64,000 nt of DNA from contig NZ_JOFX01000024.1 of the NCBI RefSeq assembly GCF_000719345.1, positions 1 to 64,000 of the forward strand, written 5' to 3'. The position numbers and the translations under genes were made by a program. The notes under the pieces are model-generated. The model searched no databases, was not told the DNA's origin, and worked only from the letters and a program-made list of their open reading frames with translations. The stretch is from Streptomyces sp. NRRL F-2664 (GTDB taxonomy: Bacteria; Actinomycetota; Actinomycetes; Streptomycetales; Streptomycetaceae). Numbering within the stretch: the first letter of the stretch is position 1; each line of letters starts with the position of its first letter. Positions 52,662-61,560 of this stretch are shown in pieces.

Positions 52662-54317
52662 ATGACGTACGACGCAGACGTGATCGTGATCGGAGCCGGG
52701 CTCGCGGGCCTCGTGGCCACTGCCGAGCTCGTCGACGCGGGCCGCAAGGTCATCCTGCTCGACCAGGAGCCGGAGCAGTCCATCGGGGGCCAGGCGCACT
52801 GGTCCTTCGGCGGCCTCTTCTTCGTGGACTCGCCCGAGCAGCGCCGGATGCGGATCAAGGACAGCCGGGCGCTCGCCCTCCAGGACTGGCGGGGCACCGC
52901 CGGGTTCGACCGCGAGGAGGACGCCTGGCCGCGCCGCTGGGCCGAGGCCTACGTCGACTTCGCGGCCGGCGAGAAGCGCCCCTGGCTGCACCGGCAGGGC
53001 GTCCGCTTCTTCCCCGTCGTCGGCTGGGCGGAGCGCGGCGGCTACGACGCGGGAGGCCCCGGCAACTCCGTGCCCCGCTTCCACATCACCTGGGGCACCG
53101 GCCCCGGCCTGGTGGCGCCGTTCGAACGCCGGGTCCGGGAGGGAGTGGCCCGCGGCCTGGTCCGCCTGGCGTTCCGCCACCGGGTGACCGGACTGTCCGC
53201 CACCGCCGGCGCGGTGGACACCGTGACCGGTGAGGTCCTGGAGCCCTCCGACGCCGTACGCGGCACCGCCAGCAGTCGCGAGGCCATCGGAACCTTCTCC
53301 CTGCGGGCCCAGGCCGTGATCGTCACCAGCGGCGGCATCGGCGGCAACCACGACCTCGTGCGCGCCCAGTGGCCCGCCCGGCTGGGCACCCCGCCCGAGC
53401 GCATGCTCTCCGGGGTTCCCGCCCACGTCGACGGCCTGATGCTGGGCATCGCGGAGGCCGCGGGCGCCAGCCACATCAACAAGGACCGGATGTGGCACTA
53501 CACCGAGGGCATCGGGAACTGGGACCCGATCTGGGCCCGGCACGGGATCCGCATCCTGCCCGGGCCGTCCCCGCTGTGGCTGGACGCCACGGGCCGGAGG
53601 CTGCCCGTACCGCTCTTCCCCGGCTTCGACACCCTCGGGACGCTCGACCACATCATGAGGACGGGCCACGACCACACCTGGTTCGTGCTCAACCAGCGCA
53701 TCATCGGCAAGGAGTTCGCCCTCTCCGGCTCCGAGCAGAACCCGGACCTGACCGGCAAGTCGGTACGCGACGTCATCACGCGGGCCCGCCAGGCCGTACC
53801 CGGCCCGGTCAAGGCCTTCATGGACCGCGGCGCCGACTTCGTCGTCGAGCGCGACCTCTCCGCCCTCGTGCGCGGCATGAACGCCGTGACGAAGGAGGAC
53901 CTGCTCGACGAGGGCGCCGTCCGACACGCGATCGTGGCCCGCGACCGGGAGATCGCCAACCCCTTCACCAAGGACCTGCAGGTGACGGCCATCCACGGGG
54001 CCCGCCGGTACCTCGGTGACAAGCTGATCCGCACCGCCGCCCCGCACCGGATCCTCGATCCCGCGGCCGGTCCGCTGATCGCGGTACGGCTCTCCATCCT
54101 GACCCGCAAGTCCCTGGGCGGGCTGGAGACCGACCTGTCCTCCCGGGTCCTGACCGGGACGGGCGAACCGCTGGCGGGCGTCTACGCCGCGGGCGAGGCG
54201 GCCGGATTCGGCGGGGGCGGGGTCCACGGCTACCGGGCCCTGGAGGGCACCTTCCTCGGCGGCTGCATCTTCTCCGGCCGCGCGGCGGGGCGGGCCGCGG
54301 CGCAGGCGGTCGGCTGA
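52662..54317 (+). CDS. FAD-dependent dehydrogenase, KstD/fumarate-reductase flavoprotein family
   Basis: A 551-residue flavoprotein. The FAD fold is at the start (DVIVIGAGLAGLVATAELVDAGRKVILLDQEP), followed by GGQAHWSFGGLFFVDS, VIVTSGGIGGNHDLVRAQWP and the C-terminal FAD loop GVYAAGEAAGFGGGGVHGYRALEGTFLGGCIFSGRAAG. GGAGGA (52645-52650) lies 11 bases before the ATG. Annotated homologues are called FAD-binding dehydrogenase and are related to 3-ketosteroid dehydrogenase, but no steroid genes are adjacent. Substrate unknown. Confidence 0.88.
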   Translation: MTYDADVIVIGAGLAGLVATAELVDAGRKVILLDQEPEQSIGGQAHWSFGGLFFVDSPEQRRMRIKDSRALALQDWRGTAGFDREEDAWPRRWAEAYVDFAAGEKRPWLHRQGVRFFPVVGWAERGGYDAGGPGNSVPRFHITWGTGPGLVAPFERRVREGVARGLVRLAFRHRVTGLSATAGAVDTVTGEVLEPSDAVRGTASSREAIGTFSLRAQAVIVTSGGIGGNHDLVRAQWPARLGTPPERMLSGVPAHVDGLMLGIAEAAGASHINKDRMWHYTEGIGNWDPIWARHGIRILPGPSPLWLDATGRRLPVPLFPGFDTLGTLDHIMRTGHDHTWFVLNQRIIGKEFALSGSEQNPDLTGKSVRDVITRARQAVPGPVKAFMDRGADFVVERDLSALVRGMNAVTKEDLLDEGAVRHAIVARDREIANPFTKDLQVTAIHGARRYLGDKLIRTAAPHRILDPAAGPLIAVRLSILTRKSLGGLETDLSSRVLTGTGEPLAGVYAAGEAAGFGGGGVHGYRALEGTFLGGCIFSGRAAGRAAAQAVG

Positions 54318-54324
54318 GACACGG

Positions 54325-54365
54325 CCCGCGGCGGCCGGCCCCGCGGCGGCCGGCCCCGCGGCGGG
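54325..54365. repeat. Short GC tandem repeat after the FAD dehydrogenase
   Basis: A unit of about 15 bases (CCCGCGGCGGCCGGC) is repeated nearly three times directly after the stop. It may form hairpins and act as a terminator for the FAD dehydrogenase transcript. Confidence 0.5.
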
Positions 54366-54387
54366 TCGGGACCGGCTGCCGGAGGCG

Positions 54388-54813
54388 TCAGGCCAGGCGC
54401 TCGGCGACCCGGAACCGCTCCGCCACGACGAGGGTGTCGTCATCGACCGTGAACCCCGGGTCCCCGATCACCGTGCGCACCGGCTCGCTGTGCCAGAACT
54501 CCTCGTGGGCCCTGCGCCATTCGGCCACCGAGGTGTGGCCCTCCCCCTCGTCGACCGCGTGCTCCAGCCCCACGTCGCCGAGCCGCAGCACCTCCACGGA
54601 GGTGACCTCCACCACGGCCACCCCGCGCTCGTCGGAGTCCACGAGCAGGGACCGTGTGCCGGGCTCCGGCAGCGGTTCCCGCTCGGCCTCGTACTCCGCG
54701 AGGAGCCCGGTGGTGCTGGTCTTCGCCCCGCCCAGCACGGCGGCGACCAACTGATCGCGGAGCGGACCCGGAAACCCCAGCAGGTACGGGGGAAGATCGT
54801 CATATGCAGTCAT
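54388..54813 (-). CDS. ASCH domain protein
   Basis: A 141-residue protein with the ASCH fold (PUA-like beta-barrel): RDQLVAAVLGGAKTSTTGLLAEYEAEREPLPEPGTRSLLVDSDERGVAVVEVTSVEVLRLGDV and the C-terminal HEEFWHSE. The GxKTxT motif fits. Some ASCH proteins are amidohydrolases acting on N4-acetylcytidine and others bind RNA; which applies is unknown. It is convergent with the FAD dehydrogenase. Confidence 0.88.
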   Translation of the reverse strand: MTAYDDLPPYLLGFPGPLRDQLVAAVLGGAKTSTTGLLAEYEAEREPLPEPGTRSLLVDSDERGVAVVEVTSVEVLRLGDVGLEHAVDEGEGHTSVAEWRRAHEEFWHSEPVRTVIGDPGFTVDDDTLVVAERFRVAERLA

Positions 54814-55262
54814 ACGGCCACCTTAGAACGCCGGCCGCGGCGGGCCGCAATGCCCAGCGGCCGCCCAACTGACACGGGCGCCCGACCAGTTGAAACCCGC
54901 CACGCAGTGGACTGGACCTTGACTCGGAGCTGCGCCTACCGCTTTGCTGTGCGTGATCACCGGAGTGCTCACCGGAGTTCCGTCGGAACCCCGAGCCCCG
55001 GCGCTCCACCGCACCCCCCTCCGTGCTCCACGCAATCCACCGGAGCCCGGCACAGCGCACCGCCCACAGCTCCACGCCCCCGCTCCACCGGCACGACCCC
55101 CGAGCCCCACGGCCGGCCGGACCGCGCGCGTGCACCCTGCGCGCGCGACGGCCGCCACCGGCCTCCCGACCCGGCCGGACCGCCCGACCGGATCCCCGGC
55201 CGGACCGCCCCGATCCGACCCCCGACCTCTGTCCGCCCGCGTCCTGGAGGGAAACCCCGCGG
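54814..55262. other. 449-bp gap without a confident gene
   Basis: A divergent region between the ASCH gene and the next plus-strand gene. It contains the direct repeat TCACCGGAGT at 54957-54966 and 54969-54978 (12-bp period) and a -35-like TTGACT near 54919. The right half is very C-rich. A GTG at 55023 would extend the next gene by 80 residues, but that part is low-complexity and unconvincing. Confidence 0.5.
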
Positions 55263-56210
55263 ATGTCCCCGCCTCCGCCGCCCCTCGGCCGCGCCCGCAA
55301 GCGGGACGCCCAGCTCTTCGACCCGGCCCTCTGCGACGCCGAACTGATCGACGTACGCGCCCAGTTCACCCAGGGGCGCTGGGCCCGGGTCCGTTCCCTC
55401 CTCGTCGGCACCGGCGACGACTGGGACCGCCGGGGCCACCGCGTCACCGTCCTCGCCCAGACCCCGGCGGCCACCGCCTGGGCCCGGGAGTGGCTGCTCG
55501 CCGAACCGGACAGCGCCGACGCCGCGACCCTGCTCGCCTGCGCCGCCGTCTTCGCCGCCCTGCGCCACAAGGGCACGCCGGCCGCCGCCGAGGAGGCCTG
55601 CCGCCGGGCCGCCGCACTGCTCCCCGACGACCCGACCCCGTGGCTCGGCCTGCTGCTGCTCTCCCGCGCCTTCGGCACGGAGGAGGAGTTCAGCCGCCAC
55701 TTCGACCAGGTCCGGGCCCGCCACCGCGAGCACCACCACGCCCACCACCTCATGGTGGCGAAACTGGCCGAACGCACCCTCGCCCCGGGCCAGGACCCTC
55801 TCCACGAGGTCTACGACTTCGCCGCCTGGGCCGCCGAGGAATCCCCGGCCGACTCCCCGCTGGCCGTGCTCCCCGTCGTCGCGCACGCCGAGCGCTACCG
55901 CGTGCTCGCCGCCACGCACGGCCACACCCCCGAGGCGGCCGCCGCCCACTGGGCCGGCCGCCGCGCCCGCCAGGTCCTGCGCTCCGCCTTCGACTGGTGG
56001 CTGGAGTGGGAGCGCGAGGACCACCCCCGCAACCGGGTCGACCTGAACTTCCTCGCCCACGCCAAACTCTGCGAGGGCCGCCCCGCCGAGGCGGCCGCGC
56101 TCTTCCACCGCATCGGCAGCCACGCCACCCGCGCTCCCTGGTCCTATCCCGACCTGGACCCGCAGAAGGCCTTCCTCGCCGCACGCAACGTGGCACTGGG
56201 CACCGCCTGA
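55263..56210 (+). CDS. Helical-repeat (TPR-like) cytoplasmic protein
   Basis: A 315-residue Ala/Arg-rich protein. GGAGGGA lies about ten bases before the ATG. The sequence is a series of helix pairs with TPR-like spacing: RAQFTQGRWARVRSLLVGTGDDWDRRGHRVTVLAQ, EEACRRAAALLPDDPTPWLGLLLLSRAFG and FLAHAKLCEGRPAEAAALFHRIGSHATRAPW. No catalytic motif or membrane segment is seen. The family is unnamed as far as I can tell. It lies 73 bp upstream of the APC permease on the same strand. Confidence 0.75.
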   Translation: MSPPPPPLGRARKRDAQLFDPALCDAELIDVRAQFTQGRWARVRSLLVGTGDDWDRRGHRVTVLAQTPAATAWAREWLLAEPDSADAATLLACAAVFAALRHKGTPAAAEEACRRAAALLPDDPTPWLGLLLLSRAFGTEEEFSRHFDQVRARHREHHHAHHLMVAKLAERTLAPGQDPLHEVYDFAAWAAEESPADSPLAVLPVVAHAERYRVLAATHGHTPEAAAAHWAGRRARQVLRSAFDWWLEWEREDHPRNRVDLNFLAHAKLCEGRPAEAAALFHRIGSHATRAPWSYPDLDPQKAFLAARNVALGTA

Positions 56211-56283
56211 CCCCCACGCCCCACCCCCGCACCACCCCACCCATCCGCCCCCGAAAGAACCGCGCCCCCGAAAGGACGCCGCC

Positions 56284-57828
56284 ATGCCGACGGGCAGATC
56301 CACCACGCTTCAGGAGCCGGCCGAGATACGCACCTACAAGGGCCAGGACCGCGCGCTGCGCGCCGACCGCCTCGGCACCGCCGGCCTGCTGCTCTCCGCA
56401 CTCGCCGCGAGCGCCCCCCTCATGGTGGTCGCGGGTGTCATGCCCACGACCTTCGGGCTCATGGGCGTCGTCGGCCAGCCCCTGCTCTTCGTCATCCTCG
56501 GCCTCGTCCTCGCCCTGTTCAGCGTCGGCTACGCCGAGATGAGCCGCCACGTCCACAACGCCGGTGCCTTCTACGCCTACATCGCCCGCGGCCTCGGCCC
56601 CACCGCCGGCGTCGCCGCCTCGCTCGTCGCCCTCGTCGCGTACAGCGCCATGCAGGTCGGCGTCTACGGCATCCTCGGCTTCGAGATCTCCGGCCTCTTC
56701 GCCACCTACCTCGACACCGAGATCGCGTGGTGGATCCCCGCCCTGCTGGCGGTCGCCGCCACCGGCGCCCTCGGCTGGCTCAAGATCGACCTCAACGCCA
56801 AGGTCCTCGGCGTCCTCCTCCTGATCGAGTGCGCCCTGGTCGTCGTCTTCGACGCCGCCGCCCTCGCCCAGCCCGGCCCCGAAGGCCTCTCCCTCCACGC
56901 CTTCAACCCCGAGACCCTCAGCGGGGCCGGTCTCGGCACCGCCCTCTGCTTCTGCATCGCCGCCTTCGTCGGCTTCGAGCAGTCCCCGGTGTACGCCGAG
57001 GAGACCAGCAGGCCGCACATCGTCGTCTCCCGCGTGATGTTCCTCGCCGTCGGCTTCGTCGCCCTCTTCTTCGCCTTCAGCGCCTGGGCGCTCACCGTCG
57101 CCACCGGCCCCGGCGAGGTCGTCAGGACCGCCGGCGAAGCCGGTCCCGGCCTGCTCTTCCAGCTGACCGAGTCCCGGCTCGGCACCACCTTCACCGACGT
57201 CCTGCACGTCCTCTTCGTGACCGGCATGTTCGCCGCCATGCTCAGCTTCCACAACGTCGTCTCCCGCTACGCCTTCGCCATGGGCCGCGAGGGACTGCTC
57301 CCGGCCGCCTTCGGCCGCACCAACGCCGGCACCGGCGCCCCCGCCACCGGCTCGCTCCTGCAGACCGGCATCGCGACCCTCGTCGTCCTCGCCTTCGCCG
57401 TCACCGACGACCTGCCCGCCGGCGACCCCACCGCCCCCGTCCTGCACCTGTTCACCTGGATGGGCAGTGTCGGCGCCCTCGGTGTGACACTCCTCATGGC
57501 CGCCGCCTCCTTCGCGGTGATCGCCTTCTTCGTGCGCCGCGGCACCGCCGGCGCCCAGGTCTGGCGCCTCGTCGCCGCCGGCGCCGCCGGCCTGGCCCTG
57601 CTCGGCATCGCCGCCTACACCGTCAAGGACTTCGGCGTCCTCGTCGGCGCCGAGAAGGGCTCCGCACTCAGCTGGGTCCTGCCCGGCATCATCGCCGCCG
57701 CCGCAGTGGCCGGACTGCTGTACGGGGCCTTCCTGCGGCGCAACCGCCCCGACGTCCACGCCCGCATCGGCCTCGGCAACGAAGCCTTCCGTCTGGATCA
57801 GGTGGCGGAGGCCACACCCGGCGACTGA
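56284..57828 (+). CDS. APC superfamily amino acid/polyamine permease
   Basis: A 514-residue transporter with about 12-13 helices. It opens LRADRLGTAGLLLSALAASAPLMVVAGVMPTTFG, followed by YAEMSRHVHNAGAFYAYIARGLGPTAG and FVGFEQSPVYAEETSRPH, hallmarks of APC permeases. It imports amino acids or polyamines in exchange for, or with, ions; the substrate is not evident. It ends just before a hairpin terminator. Confidence 0.9.
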   Translation: MPTGRSTTLQEPAEIRTYKGQDRALRADRLGTAGLLLSALAASAPLMVVAGVMPTTFGLMGVVGQPLLFVILGLVLALFSVGYAEMSRHVHNAGAFYAYIARGLGPTAGVAASLVALVAYSAMQVGVYGILGFEISGLFATYLDTEIAWWIPALLAVAATGALGWLKIDLNAKVLGVLLLIECALVVVFDAAALAQPGPEGLSLHAFNPETLSGAGLGTALCFCIAAFVGFEQSPVYAEETSRPHIVVSRVMFLAVGFVALFFAFSAWALTVATGPGEVVRTAGEAGPGLLFQLTESRLGTTFTDVLHVLFVTGMFAAMLSFHNVVSRYAFAMGREGLLPAAFGRTNAGTGAPATGSLLQTGIATLVVLAFAVTDDLPAGDPTAPVLHLFTWMGSVGALGVTLLMAAASFAVIAFFVRRGTAGAQVWRLVAAGAAGLALLGIAAYTVKDFGVLVGAEKGSALSWVLPGIIAAAAVAGLLYGAFLRRNRPDVHARIGLGNEAFRLDQVAEATPGD

Positions 57829-57851
57829 GCCCTTTTCCCAGGCTGCGCCCG

Positions 57852-57885
57852 GCCCCCGGCGACCGTTTCCAAGGTCGTCGGGGGC
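57852..57885 (+). terminator. Terminator after the APC permease
   Basis: A 13-bp stem with one G-T pair (57852-57864 with 57873-57885) and an 8-base loop, 24 bases past the permease stop. Confidence 0.7.
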
Positions 57886-58036
57886 TCGCGCGTTCAAGGT
57901 CGATTTTGGCGGCCGGCCGAGCCTCGTGGTCTCCTGGGTCGATCAAAACACCCGGAACGCGCCACAGAGGACACCACCCAGCTCCTCTGCGCGGCGCTCC
58001 GGGCTGCCTGTCCCACCCACGAAGGCGAAGTCATAC

Positions 58037-59476
58037 ATGAGTGACCGCACCTTGACCGAGGCACCCGCCCCGGCGTCCTCCCGCCATGTCGACGCCGGTG
58101 ACGAGGGCTACAGCAAGGACCTGAAGTCCCGCCACATCAACATGATCGCGATCGGCGGGGCGATAGGCACCGGCCTGTTCCTCGGCGCCGGCGGCCGCCT
58201 CGCCGGAGCCGGCCCCTCCCTCGCGATCGCCTACGCGGTCTGCGGCGTCTTCGCCTTCTTCGTCGTCCGGGCCCTCGGCGAGCTCGTCCTCTACCGGCCC
58301 TCCTCCGGTGCCTTCGTCTCCTACGCCCGCGAGTTCATGGGCGAGAAGGGCGCCTACACGGCCGGCTGGCTGTACTTCCTGAACTGGTCCACCACCACCG
58401 TGGCGGACATCACGGCCGCCGCCGTGTTCGCCCACTACTGGTCGGCGTTCACCGACGTGCCCCAGTGGGTCCTCGCCTTCATCGCCCTCGCCATCGTCCT
58501 CACCGCGAACCTGATCTCGGTGAAGTACTTCGGCGAGATGGAGTTCTGGTTCGCGATCGTCAAGGTCGGCGCCCTGGTGATCTTCATGGCGGTCGCCATC
58601 TACCTGGTCGCCACCAGCCACCCGATCGACGGCCACACTCCCGGCCTCGCGACGATCACCGACAACGGCGGCCTCTTCCCCTCCGGCGTCATCCCGATGC
58701 TCATGGTGGTCCAGGGCGTCGTCTTCGCGTACGCCTCCGTCGAGCTGTGCGGCGTCGCCGCGGGCGAGACCGAGAACCCGGAGAAGATCATGCCGAAGGC
58801 GATCAACTCCATCATGTGGCGCGTCGGCGTCTTCTACGTCGGCTCGGTCGTCCTGCTGGCCCTGCTGCTCCCGTACACGGCCTACTCCGCCGACCAGTCC
58901 CCGTTCGTGACGGTCTTCGACAAGCTGGGCATCCCCGGCACCGCGGGCATCATGAACCTGGTCGTCCTGACCGCCGCCCTCTCCTCGCTGAACTCCGGCC
59001 TGTACTCCACCGGCCGCATCCTGCGCTCGATGGCCCTCTCCGGCTCCGCCCCGAAGTTCACCGGTGTCATGAACAAGGGCAAGGTGCCCTACGGCGGCGT
59101 CCTGTTCACCGCCGCCTTCGGCGTCGCCGGCGTCGGCCTGAACTACTGGATGCCCGGCGAGGCCTTCGAGATCGTCCTCAACCTCGCCTCCATCGGCATC
59201 CTCGGCACGTGGGGCATGGTCATGCTCTGCTCGCTCTTCTTCTGGCACCGCTCGAAGAACGGCCTGGTCACCCGCCCGTCCTACCGCCTGCCCTGGGCCC
59301 CGTACACCCAGATCGTGACCCTGCTCTTCCTGGCCACGGTCCTGGTCCTCATGTGGAGCGACGGCGGCGTCGGCCGCACCACGGTCATGCTCCTCCCGGC
59401 CATCGCCGCCGCCCTCGTCGGCGGCTGGTTCCTGGTCCGCGGCCGAGTGGCCGCCATGTCGTCCCCCCGCGACTGA
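58037..59476 (+). CDS. Amino acid permease, AnsP/GabP type
   Basis: A 479-residue transporter of the amino acid transporter (AAT) family of APC. It opens KDLKSRHINMIAIGGAIGTGLFLGAGGRLAGAGPSLAIAY, the classic AAT start, with ALGELVLYRPSSGAFVSYAREFMGEKGAYTAGWLYFLNW and a middle signature VELCGVAAGETENPEKIMPKAINSI. About 12 helices. Closest types are asparagine, GABA and aromatic amino acid permeases; the exact substrate is unknown. The preceding 150 bp hold its promoter, and a perfect terminator follows. Confidence 0.93.
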   Translation: MSDRTLTEAPAPASSRHVDAGDEGYSKDLKSRHINMIAIGGAIGTGLFLGAGGRLAGAGPSLAIAYAVCGVFAFFVVRALGELVLYRPSSGAFVSYAREFMGEKGAYTAGWLYFLNWSTTTVADITAAAVFAHYWSAFTDVPQWVLAFIALAIVLTANLISVKYFGEMEFWFAIVKVGALVIFMAVAIYLVATSHPIDGHTPGLATITDNGGLFPSGVIPMLMVVQGVVFAYASVELCGVAAGETENPEKIMPKAINSIMWRVGVFYVGSVVLLALLLPYTAYSADQSPFVTVFDKLGIPGTAGIMNLVVLTAALSSLNSGLYSTGRILRSMALSGSAPKFTGVMNKGKVPYGGVLFTAAFGVAGVGLNYWMPGEAFEIVLNLASIGILGTWGMVMLCSLFFWHRSKNGLVTRPSYRLPWAPYTQIVTLLFLATVLVLMWSDGGVGRTTVMLLPAIAAALVGGWFLVRGRVAAMSSPRD

Positions 59477-59494
59477 CGCCGCCCAGGACGCCAC

Positions 59495-59527
59495 GAGACC
59501 CCCGCACCGTTCCGGTGCGGGGGTCTC
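59495..59527 (+). terminator. Terminator after the amino acid permease
   Basis: A perfect 15-bp stem (59495-59509 with 59513-59527) and a 3-base loop, 19 bases after the permease stop. Confidence 0.85.
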
Positions 59528-59584
59528 GCCGCTTCTCGACGGACACCCGCCGTCCCGGCACCGCATCAGGTCCGCGGACATGCG

Positions 59585-59617
59585 AAAGGCCGGTCAGGGA
59601 GTTCCTGACCGGCCTTT
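59585..59617 (-). terminator. Terminator of tRNA-Leu copy 1
   Basis: A perfect 14-bp stem (59585-59598 with 59604-59617) and a 5-base loop. It lies four bases beyond the 3' end of the minus-strand tRNA gene. Confidence 0.85.
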
Positions 59618-59621
59618 GCCG

Positions 59622-59709
59622 TGGTGTCCGAGGGGGGACTTGAACCCCCACGCCCGATAAAGGGCACTAGCACCTCAAGCTAGCGCGTCTGCCATTCCGC
59701 CACCCGGAC
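59622..59709 (-). tRNA. tRNA-Leu(GAG), copy 1
   Basis: On the minus strand the gene starts GTCCGGG and ends CTCGGAC-A-CCA, forming a 7-bp acceptor stem with one G-U pair. The anticodon arm is CTAGC-TTGAGGT-GCTAG, giving anticodon GAG, which reads leucine codons CUC and CUU. A long variable arm (TGCCCTTTATCGGGCG region) marks a class II tRNA. The CCA is encoded. Length 88 bases. Confidence 0.96.
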
Positions 59710-59810
59710 CGGGTGTGTGTCCTGCGGCCTCGCGGGCCGTTGCGACGAGCGAAACACTACCAAACATTCCGGGGTCGCCGCCGCCGTCGGCGGCCCGGTC
59801 CCGGGAACGC

Positions 59811-59840
59811 GGAAGGACCCCGCCGCAGCGGGGTCCTTCC
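59811..59840 (-). terminator. Terminator of tRNA-Leu copy 2
   Basis: A perfect 13-bp stem (59811-59823 with 59828-59840) and a 4-base loop, two bases beyond the 3' end of the second tRNA gene. Confidence 0.85.
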
Positions 59841-59842
59841 GT

Positions 59843-59930
59843 TGGTGTCCGAGGGGGGACTTGAACCCCCACGCCCGATAAAGGGCACTAGCACCTCAAG
59901 CTAGCGCGTCTGCCATTCCGCCACCCGGAC
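59843..59930 (-). tRNA. tRNA-Leu(GAG), copy 2
   Basis: This copy is identical in sequence and length to the one at 59622-59709, including encoded CCA. The flanks CCGGGTGTGTG are also similar, so the unit was duplicated, but each copy has its own, different terminator. Confidence 0.96.
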
Positions 59931-60103
59931 CGGGTGTGTGCCCTCCGGCCCTCGCGGGCCGTTGCGACAGGGAAAACACTACCGCACGGCCGGGGCCCCC
60001 GATCACACCCCCCGTACGGCCGGGGATCGCCCTTGGGGAGAGCGGCCCCGGGGCGCGAGGATGGGAGCGTTCGGTACTGAGTGGATCAGTGGGAGGAAGC
60101 AGC

Positions 60104-61429
60104 GTGAGCGAGTCGAGCGCGGGCAGGACCGTATCCGGCGAGGACGAGGTCGTCGACCTCTGCCGGGACCTCATCCGGATCGACACCAGCAACTACGGCG
60201 ACCACTCGGGCCCCGGTGAGCGCAAGGCGGCGGAGTGGGTCGCCGAGAAGCTCGCCGAGGTCGGGCTGGAGCCGCAGATCTTCGAATCGCACAAGGGCCG
60301 TGCCTCCACGGTGGCGCGGATCGAGGGGGAGGACCCCTCGCGGCCCGCGCTGCTGATCCACGGGCACACCGACGTGGTTCCGGCCAATGCCGCGGACTGG
60401 ACGCACGACCCGTTCTCGGGCGAGATCGCCGACGGCTGCGTATGGGGCCGAGGCGCCGTCGACATGAAGGACATGGACGCGATGACGCTGGCCGTCGTCC
60501 GCGACCGGATGCGCAGCGGCCGCAAGCCCCCGCGGGACATCGTCCTGGCCTTCCTCGCCGACGAGGAGGCGGGCGGTATCTACGGCGCCCGGTACCTCGT
60601 CGACAAGCACCCGGGGCTGTTCGAGGGCGTCACGGAGGCGATCGGCGAGGTCGGCGGCTTCTCCTTCACCGTGAACGAGAACCTCCGCCTCTACCTCGTG
60701 GAGACCGCCCAGAAGGGCATGCACTGGATGCGGCTCACGGTCGAGGGCACCGCCGGCCACGGCTCCATGACCAACAACGACAACGCGATCACCGAGTTGT
60801 GCGAGGCCGTGGGTCGGCTCGGCCGCCACCAGTGGCCGGTGCGCGTGACCAAGACCGTACGGTCCTTCCTGGACGAGCTCTCGGACGCGCTGGGCACCCC
60901 GCTGGACCCGGACGACATGGACGCCACGCTGGCCAAGCTCGGCGGCATCGCCAAGATGGTCGGCGCGACCCTGCGGAACTCGGCCGCCCCGACGATGCTC
61001 GGCGCCGGCTACAAGGTCAACGTCATCCCGGGCCAGGCCACCGCCCACGTCGACGGCCGCTTCCTGCCGGGCTACGAGGAGGAGTTCTTCGCCGACCTGG
61101 ACCGCATCCTCGGCCCCCGGGTGAAGCGGGAGGACGTGCACGGCGACAAGGCGCTGGAGACGGACTTCGACGGCCGACTGGTCGAGGCGATGCAGGGCGC
61201 CCTGACGGCGGAGGACCCGATCGCGCGCGCGGTCCCGTACACGCTGTCGGGCGGCACGGACGCCAAGTCCTTCGACGACCTCGGCATCCGCTGCTTCGGC
61301 TTCGCCCCGCTGCAGCTGCCGCCGGAGCTGGACTTCGCCGGCATGTTCCACGGCGTGGACGAGCGGGTTCCGGTGGACGGGCTGAAGTTCGGCGTGCGGG
61401 TGCTGGACCGGTTCATCGACAACGCGTGA
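60104..61429 (+). CDS. M20/M25/M40 family metallopeptidase
   Basis: A 441-residue zinc peptidase or deacylase. The GTG at 60104 has GGGAGGA upstream. Metal motifs: LLIHGHTDVVPANAADWTHDPFSGE, GRGAVDMKDMDA with the bridging Asp, the catalytic LADEEAGG, and GGTDAKSFDDLGIRCFGF near the end with MFHGVDERV supplying the last His. The dimerisation domain is between (GTAGHGSM). Members cleave dipeptides or N-acyl amino acids; the substrate is unknown. No signal peptide, so cytoplasmic. Confidence 0.93.
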   Translation: MSESSAGRTVSGEDEVVDLCRDLIRIDTSNYGDHSGPGERKAAEWVAEKLAEVGLEPQIFESHKGRASTVARIEGEDPSRPALLIHGHTDVVPANAADWTHDPFSGEIADGCVWGRGAVDMKDMDAMTLAVVRDRMRSGRKPPRDIVLAFLADEEAGGIYGARYLVDKHPGLFEGVTEAIGEVGGFSFTVNENLRLYLVETAQKGMHWMRLTVEGTAGHGSMTNNDNAITELCEAVGRLGRHQWPVRVTKTVRSFLDELSDALGTPLDPDDMDATLAKLGGIAKMVGATLRNSAAPTMLGAGYKVNVIPGQATAHVDGRFLPGYEEEFFADLDRILGPRVKREDVHGDKALETDFDGRLVEAMQGALTAEDPIARAVPYTLSGGTDAKSFDDLGIRCFGFAPLQLPPELDFAGMFHGVDERVPVDGLKFGVRVLDRFIDNA

Positions 61430-61482
61430 CATTCGAGAAGGTGTGCGCATTCCACTGAGAAGAGTGAATGCACTCATACGCT

Positions 61483-61510
61483 CGTAGCCCCGGTGATCCT
61501 TCCTCGTTAC
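61483..61510 (+). promoter_or_regulatory. BldN-type promoter of the short chaplin gene
   Basis: CGTAGC (61483-61488), 16 bases, CGTTAC (61505-61510). The BldN sigma factor consensus as I recall it is CGTAAC-N16-CGTTGA, and short chaplin genes are known BldN targets. The start codon is 50 bases downstream, and the leader carries a hairpin (61517-61539). Confidence 0.65.
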
Positions 61511-61560
61511 AGGTGATGCGGTCCGCGGCTGGGACCGCACATTGCCTACTAGGAGGAACA

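Noticed and set aside
54944..55262. Open plus-strand frame before the TPR-like gene as a separate gene
   Set aside because: The sequence is C-rich and codes for Pro/Arg low-complexity; there is no ribosome-binding site. I treat it as intergenic.
55750..57897. Minus-strand 715-codon frame opposite the APC permease
   Set aside because: The product is Gly/Glu/Asp-rich with no motif. The plus strand codes for a clear APC permease, a TPR-like protein and a terminator.
61447..61471. GCATTC/GAATGC inverted repeat before the chaplin as a specific operator
   Set aside because: It sits 18 bases after the peptidase stop and may equally be its terminator. Arms are short and the spacer long, so no call was made.
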